Shown here: positions 43,743-56,932 of the stretch, in pieces
Numbering within the stretch: position 1 is the stretch's first letter
Layout: each line of letters opens with the position of its first letter
Assembly: GCA_023101725.1 (NCBI GenBank)
Contig: JALJCO010007928.1
Location: forward strand, 496,001 to 560,000
Source: Atherinomorus stipes
Lineage: Eukaryota; Chordata; Actinopteri; Atheriniformes; Atherinidae
DNA: 64,000 nt
Direction: 5' to 3'
Program-made: the position numbers and the translations under genes
Notes under the pieces: generated by a model
Told to the model about the DNA's origin: nothing
Database searches by the model: none
The model's input: only the letters and a program-made list of their open reading frames with translations

Positions 43743-43750
43743 CCTCAACT
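43564..43750 (-). CDS. bcar3: bcar3 coding exon 1 (start codon)
   Basis: The acceptor tttattcttccag is followed by AGTTGAGG and then two tandem ATGs (first at 43742-43740, second at 43739-43737). The second gives MAEGRFASLPRS, matching the known N-terminus of BCAR3, so either may be used. The exon encodes SLPRS and SMDLLSSRP, both family hallmarks. It ends with two bases of a Gly codon (CCTGG|gtgtgt) that exon 2 completes. The 8 bases before the ATG are 5' UTR, so an upstream untranslated exon must exist. The poly-Ser stretch around GAPSSSSRRLQSS is low-complexity. Confidence 0.93.
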
Positions 43751-45883
43751 CTGGAAGAATAAACACAGACGTGAACAGAAAGAAGGTGAAACATCTCTGA
43801 TAACAGGAGGAGTTGTTCTCCGTCTGCTTTTATTATGCAATAAATTAACAAACAAAGATTTTAAATTCAGAATGAGGACACAAAATAACCACATGCACAT
43901 AAAAAGCTAAGTTATGTAACACATGACAAAAGGGGAAAGTGTAATATTTTGCTTTTAAGGCATATGAGCTGAAACACAAAAGCACAAAGTGACACATAAC
44001 ACCTGGGATAAATGTTACGATACATGGCACACACACGGAGCATCACTACAGACGGCACACCCAAACACTCACATGGCTCACATATTCTCATACACATCCA
44101 AGCAATAGAAATACACACCAACACGATGCCTGGAGGAAATGAAAATTCTCATTACATAATATTACATAACTTGTTAAAGCTAGTTGCCTATAAACATGTT
44201 ACAAATGATTCATTTACAGATTTCCTTTTTTTTTAACCGTAATTTTAGCAACAGTGTTAATCTTTTAGGAAATTCTTAAAAACCTTAATTTTCTGGTAAC
44301 GTCCTTGAAAAAAAAGTCTCCTCAGAACCCGAGAAAAAAGATTTGCATTTGCAACTTACTTCTGCTCAGGCAGTAGCTTGAGTTTGTTGACACAGACACC
44401 ACAGTTATAAATACACACTGATGAACAAGACAGATAGCTTGACTGGGCTGAAAAACTCTGGACAAGTTCTTCATAAATTCCCCTTCTGTGTGTTGATGAC
44501 TAGACTGGACTATCATCTGCTCTGAATCACTCAGCGTGCAGCGGTTAGTCACACTGCACAAACTAAAATATCATCAGATGACAGACGAGATGGATTCAAC
44601 AGGCCCTCCCTATTCCTAATCTCATCAAACCCAAGAATCTGACCTCAACAACTGCGCTGGTTGTTATCCTGACTGTGTTTGACCAGTCTGATAGTGATCA
44701 GAGGACGCCAGCAGCAGAGTACAGAGCTGCAGTCTCGCCAGATGATGTTCGCCCAGATAAAAAAACACTTTCAGAACCAAACGGATCAAAACTGTTACTT
44801 TATTTCTAAGACAGATGAGTACAGTTGTCAGAAAACCACTAAAAGCTAAAGTAGCAAGACCAAGTTCTTAGTGGCAGGAAGTTAACGTAATCAATTACTT
44901 CCCAGAATCTGGTGAGAAGAATTTAAATTTTATTAGTGTTGTTGAACATGGTGAGCATTTTATTAACAGCAGGAAAAACTGAACCAACACAGCGCATCCA
45001 GATAAACGTATTAAAATCTCAAGAATTTAACTCCTTGATCTTGGAAGGTTGACATCTCGTCTTTATCTGCATGCATTCAACAAAAACACACGTTCAACAT
45101 TATAAAGCTACAGTAAAATTAGCCCAGACAGACGAGGATAAACAGCAAATCTCCGGGTAATGTGGTAAAACCTACTGAATGTAAAATTTTTGGACAGATT
45201 TTTGTGAATCGGTTTAAAGCAGAAATGATCGAATATAAGATAAACACTTTCACAAGACTATTTCTTAGAAAAATAAAACTATATGAACATAGAAATGAGA
45301 GGAAACATTAAAGCTGATCATTTTAATCACTTGCAGAGGGTATTTAATTTCTTTCATTAGCTGATTAGAGGATATATCATGCAGCAGGGTTTCACTGCTT
45401 TCTGGCAGTGCCCTTTCTCTCAATGTCCTTTTCCTTTACTTTTAATAGTCATTGCTGTCTAATACTTTGCAGGTTTCATTTAAGATACAAATTCTTACAG
45501 AACTGGACATTATTGAAAGCCATTAAATGGATGGAAATAAAGCAACCCTTCTTAAAAGTCCTGCAGAAATCATGAAAATAAGAACTGGATGTAAAATGAA
45601 AACATGCATTCGACATCTGTTCTGATTACATGAGCTTGAGTGTGTCAGGGAAAAAAAGGTTAAATCAGATTACATCTAAAAGTTCATCCTAAATCTTCAA
45701 TAAGGATTATTAACCACCTTAAGGTGACAGATTCTTCTTCTACTGCTTTGTGTTGAGGATAGTGCTGAAATAATATACAGAGATGAAACTAAAATTCTCA
45801 AATGAATCTGAACAAGTACAAAACATATCGTCTAAATGTTGGAGGAATTTTTGTCATAACCCGAACAATTTAGCATCTGTTAC

Positions 45884-46735
45884 TAGGGATGTTCGACATT
45901 GGGGACATTTTTTTTTTTTTTTTTTTTTTACACATATCTGAAATCTGATATTATCCAACTCCTAATTTCCAACATCCGATATCAACTGATACCAATATAT
46001 GTAGACAACTGTGAGGTTATATCTTCAATTTTAAGAAATAAAACTACATTCTTCTACGAGAATAAAGATCCCAAAATATCCTTTACTCAGCCAGAGGAGT
46101 TCATTTTGGACATCTGGCTGCCAGATATCAGATACTAGCAGGTATTAGCCAACATGTGGCTAATGCTAATGTTTCTGACAACTTGGTAACTTAACCAACA
46201 ACTTAAAACCAGACATATTATAAGCAGGGAGAGGGACCCAACTGCAGTCATGGTACATCGCCATATATCCAATCCACGCCGGAAGTCCCAATCGGAAGTT
46301 TCTTTTTCATGTAATTTACTAAAATCTAACCCTACCCCTGACCCTCCTCCTAACCCTAACGACCCAACTACACTAAACGCATCTGTTTGCAAGCTGCAGG
46401 TAGATACTGTTGGCGGTATTTAACTAATTTCTGCATGAGACTTCCCGTATGGATTGGATGTAAGGCGACGTCGTTGTCTGTCATTGTAACTGCAGTTGGG
46501 TACTCTTGTAAGCAGCTTCAAAGCAAGTCAGTCTGTAGCAGCAGCAGCTGCAGTAGTCACACGATTCTGAAAGGAATGCTGGGATATGAAGTACTCCCAC
46601 AATAACAGGGACTTTTATACATGGTGGAGCACTACTGATGGAACAAGCTAGAGATTTGTAACAGAACAAGCCACGAGATTTTGTTCCATAATTGGCTGAA
46701 AAAATAAATAAAACGATACAGATTTCTGTCACATA
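45884..46735. mobile_element. hAT-like repeat, family T copy 2
   Basis: It starts TAGGGATGTTCGACATTGGG followed by a T21 run and contains GGAATGCTGGGATATGAAGT. The right terminus is not clear. An extra segment at 46215-46490 is absent from other copies. Confidence 0.6.
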
Positions 46736-47372
46736 ATGTGATATGCAATAATATTGGACATACTATAGAATGGACAAAAGTTTAAGGTTTGTTTTGGTAA
46801 AGGGTTGTTGAAAAGCATTGGGGCAGTTACATGTTATGGGGTTGGTTCTGGATCTGGATTTATGGTTTATGGAATTACAAGAAATGAAAAAAAATATTGA
46901 GTAACATTTACAACATTATGTGAACAAACAGCTGACTGACTGGTTTCCAGTTAAAATGCCACACCACGCGGACATGTTCTCTTTTTACAGTGAGTCAGTC
47001 CAACCAGCTCATACAGGGTCCTGAATCTGTCATGCAGTAAAAAAAAAACAAACCCAAAAACATTCCTCTGAGTTCGGAAAAATGTCAACAGAAGAGCTCC
47101 AACAACTTCCAGGGAAACAGTCGAGCGGCACTGTGAGCACATCAGAGTGCGAGTCAGCAGTCCTTCATTTTTTGTTTGTAAAACTAATCTGAAGCGTTGC
47201 TTTCTCATCACAGACCATGTTTTCACCTCCATCACACCTCACATCTCATCCTTGGATGAAGCTGTTGAAACTAAATTCAGCCATTAGTTATTTTATAGAC
47301 AGTAAAGCCTTAAACCAGCATGTAGAAAAGTCAGCCCAAAGGCTGAAGAGACATATATTGATACACCTGATA

Positions 47373-47961
47373 AGTAGAGATGTCTGATATGATCGGTCTA
47401 CCAATATTATTGGCTGATATCGGCTTTAAAATGTGAGATTGGAAAATATCAGCATTGGTTTTAACATACCAATATTTCTACTAACAAAATCTCACAAGAT
47501 TGCGTAGCGGAAAATTGAGATCAAGCGAGATTTTGTTGGTAAATCTTGTTTTTTACATTAGCATTGGTCCGAAATGTAGGAAAGTCCCTCTTATTGTGGA
47601 AGAACATCATATCCCAGCATTCCTTTCAGAGTCATGTGACTACGGTGCAGCTACTGCTGCTACAGACTGACTTTCTTTGAAGCTGCTTAGAATAAGTCTG
47701 GTTTTAAGTTGATTGGTTAAGTTACCAAGTTGTCAGAAACATTATAATCAGCCACATGTTGGCTAATACCTGCTAGTATCTGATATCCAAAATGAACTCC
47801 TCTGGCTGAGTTAAGGCTATTTGGGGATCTTTGTAGTTGTATTTCTCAAAATATGAGAGATACAAATATTGGGATCAGTTGGTGTCTGATATCGGAAATT
47901 AAGAGTTGGATAATATCGGTAAATCGGATATTGGTTAAAAAAGTCAATATTAACCATCCCT
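47373..47961. mobile_element. hAT-like repeat, family T copy 3
   Basis: It begins TAGAGATGTCTGATATGATC and ends AAAGTCAATATTAACCATCCCTA, inverted relative to copy 2. No convincing target duplication. Its left flank (ATATTGATACACCTGAT) is shared with copy 4. Confidence 0.65.
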
Positions 47962-48371
47962 AATGGAGACCACAACTTTTTTGTGCACACAAGTCGGTGA
48001 ATTTCTGGGAAAAACAGCTGAAAACCACCAAGTTGGAAGCTGCATCTTGGCACCATGTGTGTTTAGAGTTTACAGTAAGGGTGTTCACATAAACAACACA
48101 TATTTACACACTGCCAATAAAACAGAAGTTGCAGCTGATGTTTGTCATTTTCATTGGTAGAGGAAACCAGTTTAAACTGGAAAGGAGAAGATTTGAAGAG
48201 CTGATGTTTATTTGTCAGCTTTAAATCTGTTCCTGCATGGAACAAAACACTTATCAGACTCAAGCAGGGGGTCGCCGACTTGTAACGATGAGTGTCAATA
48301 AAAATGCAAATACAGCTTTGGAGAAAAGAACAGCTGGTCAGTTCAGGACTCCTCAGTGTGACAAGGGAAGT

Positions 48372-48400
48372 TTACACACACACACACACACACACACCTT
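48372..48400. repeat. (CA)n microsatellite
   Basis: A pure CA run of about 26 bases. Confidence 0.9.
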
Positions 48401-49795
48401 CGGACACACTATAAAAGAACTGCTAAGGCATGCTGGGTCAGAGTGTGGATTCCTCTAAGGGGCAAAACCATTACAGGAGGAGCACCTATTATAAGACCTT
48501 AAGGGATTCGTCTGTGTGTCTGTGTGTGTTAGTGTGTGTAGCCCTGACCATCTGCCAGACAAACACTCCCCTGCACTGGAGAAAGGACGGACTCTTACTG
48601 AGTGAAAAGACAAACTCGTTGCATTTACATGGATACTTTGCCAGTCAATCTTCTAACTAAATAATTCATGCTAAGAGCTACAGGAAGTCATTTCTGAGAA
48701 AGTGTGAAGAGTCTCGCTCCCCCTTCTCACTCTATTTTAATCACTCTACCCCATCTCACCCTTCCATGCCATTTAATGCACATTTCTGCCTTATTTTAGT
48801 CCCTCTTCTCATCCATCTTTCCCTTTCTCTTTCAGCGTTGAGCCCCCCTCCACACAGACATCCTCTCCCTCTCTCTCTCTCTGTCTGTCCATCATGATGT
48901 CAGCTCTTCTTTTGCCTCCTAACTTTGTCTTTTTCTTTCCATTGTCCTTCCACCTCTTATAATAATAAACTTTTCTCCTCCCCCTCCTCTTTCTACTTCA
49001 CGGCCTCATCCTCTCCTCCCTACAGCTGCTCAGCCACCGGTCACCCCGTTCTGCATCTCACACACACATAAACACAAATTAGTGCTGGTATTTCCTCCAC
49101 CAAGGCTATTATAACCTATATTAAGACATAACCCTGCACACCATCACATTTACAAAAGTATGAAAGTGGAAGCTGTTTTTTAAATGTCCCTTTATAGTTT
49201 GTGGTTTGTTTTACCAATGCACTGTGTAGTTCTGTACCCCCTGCTATAAAAGGCTAAACTCACATTATTAATAAGACTTTCTGCAGCTGTTGGTTTATAT
49301 TAGATGAATGGCCACCGTTTATACAAATGACCATCCCTGCTTGTGTTTTGCATGAGCTAAATGTTCTTAATTTCCCTCCAGGTTTCAGTCACACCTATTA
49401 GTCTTATTCTCTTGGTACACTGAGCCATCTGTGCACTAAAGTGCTGCATAAAATGTTATTCCTCAGGATCGTCACATAAGCCCACAGCAGTGATAAATCA
49501 TCCAGGAGATTTGTGTTTCTATGTTGTGGATCATTGAGGATGCCTTGATACACATGAGCGGTGACACTAGAGCGGCTGACTTTGGCTTTTTGTTGCAGGA
49601 TGCCCTCTGATCCTCTGCCTCAGTGTCAGATCCTATTATTAGAGCAAATTATTATTAATTCTCTCTGTCAGAAAAAGCTTGGTTTTCCTGACCTTTGCAA
49701 AGATGCTGAGAAAAAGCAGCACAACGAACCAACAACGATTGATTTCATGCAAAAGCCCAGTGGCTGAACAGAGATATATTGATATACCTGATTAA

Positions 49796-50422
49796 TAGAG
49801 ATGTCTGATATGATCGGCCTACTGATATTATTGGCTGATATTGGCTTTAAAATGTGAGATTGGAAAATATCAGCATTGGTTTTTATCATACCAATATTTT
49901 TCGCGAACAAAATCTCACAAGATTCTGTAGCAGAAAATTGAGATCTCGCGAGATTTTGTTGGTAAATTTTGTTTTTCAATTAGCATTGATCCGGAATATA
50001 GAAAAGTCCCTGTTATTGTGGAAGAACTTCATATCCCAGCATTCCTTTCAGAGTCATGTGACTACAATGCAGCTGCTGCTGCTGCAGACTGACTTGCTTT
50101 GAAGCTGCTTATAATATGTCTGTTTTAAGTTGTTGGTTAAGTTACCAAAGTTGTCAGAAACATTATAATTAGCCACATGTTGGCTAATACCTGCTAATAT
50201 CTGATATCTGGTAGCCAGATGTCCAAAATGAACCCTCTGGCTGAGTTAAGGCTATTTTGGGATCTTTCTTCTTGAAGCAGAGTATAGTTGTATCCTCAAA
50301 ATATGAGAGATACAACCTCACAGTTGTCTGCATATATCGGTATCAGTTGATACTGAGAATTAAGAGTTGGAAAATATCGGCAAATCAGATATCAGTAAAA
50401 AAGTCAATGTCAAACATTCCTA
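49796..50422. mobile_element. hAT-like repeat, family T copy 4
   Basis: It begins AATAGAGATGTCTGATATGA and ends AAAAAGTCAATGTCAAACATTCCTA, in the same orientation as copy 3 and close to it in sequence. Flanking 8-mers CTGATTAA and TTGATTAG agree at 6 positions. Confidence 0.65.
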
Positions 50423-51399
50423 TTGATTAGCAATTGACTCTTTTGTCACATTTTCAATGTGTTTAGCAGCCAGAAGATGCTGAGAAGAGCTTAAACTGGT
50501 CATGTTGAACAAAGTAACTGAAAAAATGCCATATTGTTATTTTCTTGTCTTAATTTTTCCATATAAGTTGTAAACCTGTGACTTGAGATGTGGACAATGG
50601 GTCCATCTAAGAAAACCTGCAAATGTAACTTTACAGCAGAAAGACCAGAAACTTGACATATTAATGGACACCAGCCAGCCGGTGTGTTTCCTTGACCGTG
50701 GTGTTATAGACAAAACATTATAAAGAGAGGTTTGCTTTGCCACCGGTGATGATGACGGCCTTGGGTTGGGAACACAGACAAACAAATGGCCTTGGGTGGG
50801 AAATGAGTGGAGATTAACAGGAAGAGGAAAAGGCAGTATAAACATTTAGATGAGCGACAACTCATTACAGAAGATTACTGACAATTAAATAAGTTGCCTC
50901 TCTTTTCCTGCTCTCCTTTTCAGAATGTCTCCTGAGCTTTCTCTCTGATTCACGAGGTTGGGCAAAACTTTACGACACATTCAGCTGGATCTAGTCCAGC
51001 TATGTGATACAGTCTCTCTCCATGTGTCCCTAGCTGACGTTACATATCCGCTGAGAGGCAGAAAACATTTTTACAAATCCTCTGAAGTTGTGGTTTTGAA
51101 AAGTTGGGCTTTCGGTGGACCAGTAGATGTCTAACTGGTGAGCATGGCCAACTGTGTGTGTATTAATGTGGCGGGTCTGACAAGGGAGTTACAACTGCTT
51201 TGGTTTACAAAATACAAAATGAATATCTGTGTTTTTGAAAAAAATACTCTACTCAATCCTACGTGTTTACATGAAAGCAGTTAATTGCACACGCTGCAAC
51301 ACTGATCTTTCATCACCCATACAAACATCAGCATGCATGGGAATGAGGGGTTTCCTCTAGCTGGCTTAAAGTGTTTTCCTGCTATGGCATGCACACAAA

Positions 51400-51426
51400 T
51401 AAAACACACACACACACACACACACC
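51400..51426. repeat. (CA)n microsatellite
   Basis: A pure CA run of about 24 bases. Confidence 0.9.
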
Positions 51427-52991
51427 CATACACACATGCATACACCATTGCATTAGCAAAACCACCCCTGGCCAGAAGTGAACAATGGGAACAACTGTCA
51501 CATGACTGCTGTGCAGAGCCGGGCTTTGTTAAAGGGAGAGCGAGAGGTGTCCCACTGCGCTCTTGTGTGCGTGGGCCCACCAGCATGTATGTGTGTGTGA
51601 ACTGTGTGTGTAACATATTAATGAGGCTGTTATTTAATCCCACAGCAGTAGCTGCCATTTTATTTCTAAATCTTTGTGCATTTGTCTCTGTCACTTTCTC
51701 ACACTTTACTTTCCTCAGCGTGTGCTCGGGGTTCGTACGTCTGCAGGGAGGGCGGTAAAATCTGACATCTGTGGACTGTGGCTGATAACCCCACTGAGAG
51801 CCAGTCAGCCACACAGGGTCAGCTGAGGGTATGTCCACACTTACACAATTAATTTCAAAAGATTTTTCTTTTTAATTTACAGTTCAGAGATGTGCTTTTA
51901 GCTCATTTTACGATGATCATTCACTGATACCTCTGAAGAAGATCACATGAGCATTTACTGATCACGCACCTGGACACAGTAATATTTGCAAATTGCTAAA
52001 AAGAAAACTTTACTTTTAGTGTATTTAAACATCAAAAGCATGTTAAAATGAAGAATCAAACTTATCATCTCCAAGCATTTACTCGTGTTGGTTCATCTGA
52101 GGTAACTTTGGCTGTGAAATGGAACCACAAAAAGTTTAATTAAATTTGGCAGCACAGCAGCTGCTAACACTGAAACCAAACTAAATGTTTATCATTTGTC
52201 ATCCATACAGAACAAAGCTTTGATAGCTGATGCTCTTATCTTTGTTTTTCTTCCTTAAAAGGGTCAGATAGTGGTGTTATGAATCAGAGAGGGACATGGA
52301 GTGACTACTAAACCCAAATATCAAGACATGTAGGTGTCATGTTGATTGCTACCAAAAGTGTCTGCCCCTATCCAGAAAATAAAGAATCCTAGAGATTTTA
52401 AACTGAAACATGGTTAGCATGATTCACAGGATTCAGTTTTAGGCTGACGCAGTGATGACTGAACCACTGGTAGCAAAGGTTATGTTTTCTGGTTTCAAGC
52501 ATTTTAAGCCATGGATATGACATGTATGTACTGTAGAGTAAGTACAAAATCCAGGAGATGATTAGCCTAGCTTAGCTTAGCATGAGGTCTGTGTAAAGGA
52601 GAAAAACAACTTATTCCAACTTAGGTTTTGTCCACATAGAGACAAGTTTAGGTGTATCCGCTAGACAGTTTTATTGTAGGTCTATGGATGTTTTGTCCAC
52701 ATGGAACCGACATGTTGAGAGCCTAAAAATACATTTAAAACAAAAACAAAACTGGGTCCCAAAGTGAACAACTCTGTAACCACAACTGTTCTCTCTCTGT
52801 GTGTAACCCAAACCATCCCAGCAGCTACAAAAATGGCGGATGACAGTGTTGCGTACATGTCATAGAAGCTAATGAGCATGATATGACTGAAAATCTTATC
52901 ATCATCAGTTGACACAAATGTCTCTTTTTGGCTTGATTCTCGGCCATCTTCTTTTTTATGTCTTTGTTTAGGTAACGGGAGTTTATGACTG

Positions 52992-53755
52992 TGTCCACAT
53001 TTGAGGGCTGCGTCCTTCCAAGGCTGGATTTGAAGACCGCATACGTCACAGACTGTACAGATTCAAAGGCTCCTTCAAATGCGGCCTACAAATGTGGCCT
53101 ATTTTTCCATTGATTTTAATGATGGTCTGATGTATCCTTCGTGGCTAATCCTATCCCACGATGCATTGCAGGCTGAACGGGACATTCTACAGCAGAGGCA
53201 TCTAAATTTAAGAGACATTTTCCTTTTCTTTATTATATGATTTTTTTTTGTATATAAGTTAATATTATAAGTTATTATATTTGCTATTGTCCATGAAATT
53301 AGCTAAAGTTAGCATGAGACTCAGCCAGAGTAATAAAAAAATGCCACGACGACAGCAAAGCTGCTGTAACAATTGTAAGGCTGATATTTTGGAGCTCCAC
53401 TTTGCTTTAGTTTAGCACCGTCACAGTTGCTAGGCAACGAGCAATATAGGGGAGAGCGGGGTAATGTGAGACAACCGCTGTTTCTCGCAAAATAAACACA
53501 TTTGTGGTCAGGTGACCAGTTTGTTTTCAAGCCCCTCCCATTACCCACTTACCAGGAGGAAGAAGTTGTGCTAGTGTTCAGTATGTTTTTTTCACATAAA
53601 TGTGTTTTTTAAATGTTTTTAATTTTTACCGAGGAGGCTAGACTGTCCGAATTTAACAGCCTGTTACTTCCACGTTGTGCGGTCTAAGGAGGACCCAGCC
53701 TACGTAGACCAGGAAGGATATGCCCTTGGAAGGACCTAGCCCCTGGATTTGGACA
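52992..53755. mobile_element. 764-bp DNA element with about 32-bp terminal repeats
   Basis: The left end is TGTCCACATTTGAGGGCTGC(GTCCTTCCAAGG); the right end reversed is TGTCCAAATCCAGGGGCTAG(GTCCTTCCAAGG). The repeats match over most of 32 bases. It is non-coding. The superfamily is not assigned because no clear target duplication was found. Confidence 0.65.
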
Positions 53756-54892
53756 TGGCCATGTGCTTCATGTCTTATTCCCTGTTTTTGGTATGTTTAT
53801 ATAGCAGCACTGCAGCGCCACTCACAGGCCTGGCATATGTACTACAGCATTTTCAAGGATTTTGTATGTACGCGTACATTTTTAAAAAAACAAATACATC
53901 TTTATTAAAAACAAAATTGGTTCAGTTTCCATTTGGAACCACATCGTTGCAACTTTAAGCTGCTTGTAGAATCCAAACTTGTTGTGTTTTATATAATAAT
54001 GTGCATATCTAAAGGTGGCGCTTCAGTCTTTGATTTTCATTTTTTATAAAAATCTAAACCAACTGTACCATATTTTGTTTTATATGCTTGGTTAATCTAT
54101 TCTAAATAACTTGTTGCTTCATATTTAGTGTAGCATACACTAAACATTTTTTGAAAACATCAGTTTTACGTTTTATATAGAAAAAGTACTGTCTTGCACC
54201 CATACCACATCATTTGATGTTGTCATAGGAGCTCCAGCTGGTATTGCAAATTATTAAGAATACATTTTGATGGATCAAGCTATGTATGCTTTGGCTATTA
54301 CATATTTTAACATTTAACATCTTTGGATATAAATTTAAAAGTGAAAAAAACACCACATTATATGAGAAACAACTTAAAAAGAAAATGAACAAATGCTTCT
54401 TATGAGTTTCCAGTTATTGAACTGGTCAGTCAGTGACCAGCAAGTCACAGAAGTGCTGACGGCTTGCTGGAATACCATCTACTAAATACCCAAGAAACAC
54501 AACACCACACATAGAAAAGTGCCCCTGAATGCATCACTCAGCTGCATCTGAGCTCTGTGAACCTGACAGACACATTTCAGCAATAATTAAAAGGCTGAAT
54601 CCCGATGGCTCCGTTCAACTCCACAATGAAGTTTAGACATGGCACTGAGTAATGTCTGAAACAACCTGCTGCATGTGTGTTTTCCTGCATAAACACTCTC
54701 ACACACATGCACACATGTCTGCCTCTGTCATCATCTTGCGGGTGGCTTGCTGTTTAAAGATGTGTTCTCATAACTGAAAGGTCAGAGTTTCAGTTTGAGC
54801 AGCAGTCGCTCAACCTATCAAAGTCATCCTGAGCTAGAAAGTGAAGCATGTTTGGTAAGTGCCCCACATTGGTTGTACATGTTTAAGCAAAA

Positions 54893-54985
54893 CTGTCAAT
54901 TTCAATAGCTTTATTGGCATGACAAGACAGTGCTTATATTGCCAAAGCATATAACAATACAATAATATCATACACATATATAATA
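54893..54985. mobile_element. short dispersed repeat tail
   Basis: TCAATTTCAATAGCTTTATT followed by GGCATGACAAGACAGTGC and CATTGCCAAAGC-like sequence resembles a frequent teleost LINE/SINE tail. Confidence 0.4.
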
Positions 54986-55587
54986 TCAAACATATATATC
55001 AAACAATATCGCACAAACTTTCAAAAACAGCAAAACTGTCTCTGACATACAGCCAGTAAAGAGGTCAATCTTTACTTCATCTAAAAAACAAATAAAACAA
55101 TATCAAAAACTCGAGCAAAGATGCACAAGTACTGAAAAAAAAAACATAAGCCAACAAGAGAAAAAAGCTGATAAAAGGAAAACTGTTGCTCTTATCTGCC
55201 ATATTTCATGTAATTATTCCCTGCTGGGGTTTCCACACCACCAATCTCAACAACCACAGTTACACCCAGTGCCTTGGGATAGCAACTTCTTGCACAAAAA
55301 CTCCCAGAGTAAGTGTAACTCACAGCAAGCTGTAAACAATTCAGAAAGGGATGGAAGGACACACAGATGAGATATGGAGAGAAAGCATGGGAGTGTGGTG
55401 AAATGAAAAGAAACCACAAACAAGAAACAGTAGGAATTTCTATTTTTCACTTATTTGGATTTTTCTAAGGTAATAAACAAGAAAAATAAAGAATATAGCA
55501 GCTGTTTGTTCTGCAGTCAACATCTACATACACACATTCCAACATACACCTACTTATAAACAGGCTGGTAAACACACTGATTCTTAC

Positions 55588-55900
55588 CTGTCAGTCTTCT
55601 CCTTTTTATAGTTATTGCTCTTTTTTAGTTGCTACTCCTGTATACTTCCACCAAACTTATTCCCTTTCATACTTTGAATGACTTGCTTGCTGACTTGCTG
55701 ACCGGCTGAAAGTCTATACACTCACACTCCTTCAGACAGGCAACAACAAGTAGCGCTGCACAATCACACACAAGCCCTTCCTCTTTCTCTCTCTGGGGAG
55801 TGATTTGTGAGCGCCCGGCCCCTCCTTCTGCCTCCTCTTGCATTTGGGAGGAGTTTTCTTTCTTTCTATTGCAGCTGAGTTGTCCCCCCCACCCAAATTG
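55588..55900 (-). other. candidate untranslated first exon of bcar3 (upper bound unknown)
   Basis: A strong minus-strand donor, GACTGACAG|gtaagaa, lies at 55588. Upstream (55588-56050) the minus strand is GA-rich with GC-rich patches (GGGGCCGGGCGC at about 55810), as in many 5' UTR and promoter regions. Coding exon 1 requires an upstream untranslated exon, and this is the best donor I noticed in 43751-64000. A TATAAAAAG lies just before the donor, so a start site inside the downstream intron is also possible. No phase test exists for untranslated exons. Confidence 0.3.
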
Positions 55901-56932
55901 CTGCCTCCCAGCACTGAAAAAAAAACCTCCCCGCTGCCCTCTTCTTCTCCACCTTCCCCTCCTCCTCTCCTCTCCTCTTCTCTCCTCTCATCTCCACTCC
56001 TCTGTGTTCCTCGCACAGCCTCATATTTCATGCTCAAAGTCCTTTTGTTTGGCACCTATTACACCAACCCCACCAACTGCTCTGGTGCTTAAAGAAGATT
56101 TAGATGTGACCTAATGTTGCTATTTTCAGCGAGGAGAGAGGGGAAAAAATGAACCCAGTATGGTTGTGACATGTTTGAGCAACTTTAGGTGCTCGAAAGA
56201 CTCGTGGAGTTTAAACATTCGACCCAAATTGGGTTGAGATATAAATCTGTGCAAATTATAGCTTTAGAATTAATTTTTATAACATGTCATGTCAGTATGG
56301 AAGGAATGCTGTGAAGAAATGATCAAATTTAATATGTGAAGGAGATGAAACATTACTATAAATAATTACTTTAAAAATGAGAATGTGTGTGTTCTGCATG
56401 TGTCTTCGCTGGCCGCCCTCAGGACAACGCTCTCTCCTGTCTTTGTCCTCCTGTTCCTTTGTATTGTCTAGAGCTGATAACACCCAGACACGTGCATGTT
56501 TGTGCATGCTTGTGCATGTTTGTGTGTGCACATTTTCCTTTGGACAATGCAACAAGCCCATCCTGCCACTGTGTAAGCCAAGACAATGTGATGACCCACA
56601 TTGGACACAGAGATTCTGCTTCATACGTGCAGGCCTTTAATCTCCACTTATTCACACTAAATTCATGAGGATCGAGAAAACTGCTGCAGTACACGAGGGC
56701 TGTAGTATGAGAGGCCATTTATTACTAAGTTCTATTATAATCTTTGATTTCTTTTTCTTTTAAATCAGGGCAGAGAACAAAGCTCTCATGGCAACTTGAT
56801 CTGATCAATGCAAAATCATTGCTGCAAGTTTTGACATAAAAAGTGTGTTTTATTATTGCACCCCCACCCAGTAATGAAGTGATGCAGAGATGCAACAAGT
56901 TCAAATATGTACGCCAAGTTTGATGTTTGACT

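Noticed and set aside
46310..46370. CTAACCCTA-like motifs suggesting interstitial telomere repeat
   Set aside because: Only a few irregular CCTAACCC units; no run of exact telomere repeats.
51281..51838. 185-codon minus-strand frame
   Set aside because: It crosses a CA repeat, shows no domain, and has no matching splice sites; not linked to the bcar3 chain.
55800..56114. Pro/Ser-rich plus-strand frames
   Set aside because: Pyrimidine-rich composition; antisense of the GA-rich candidate untranslated exon.
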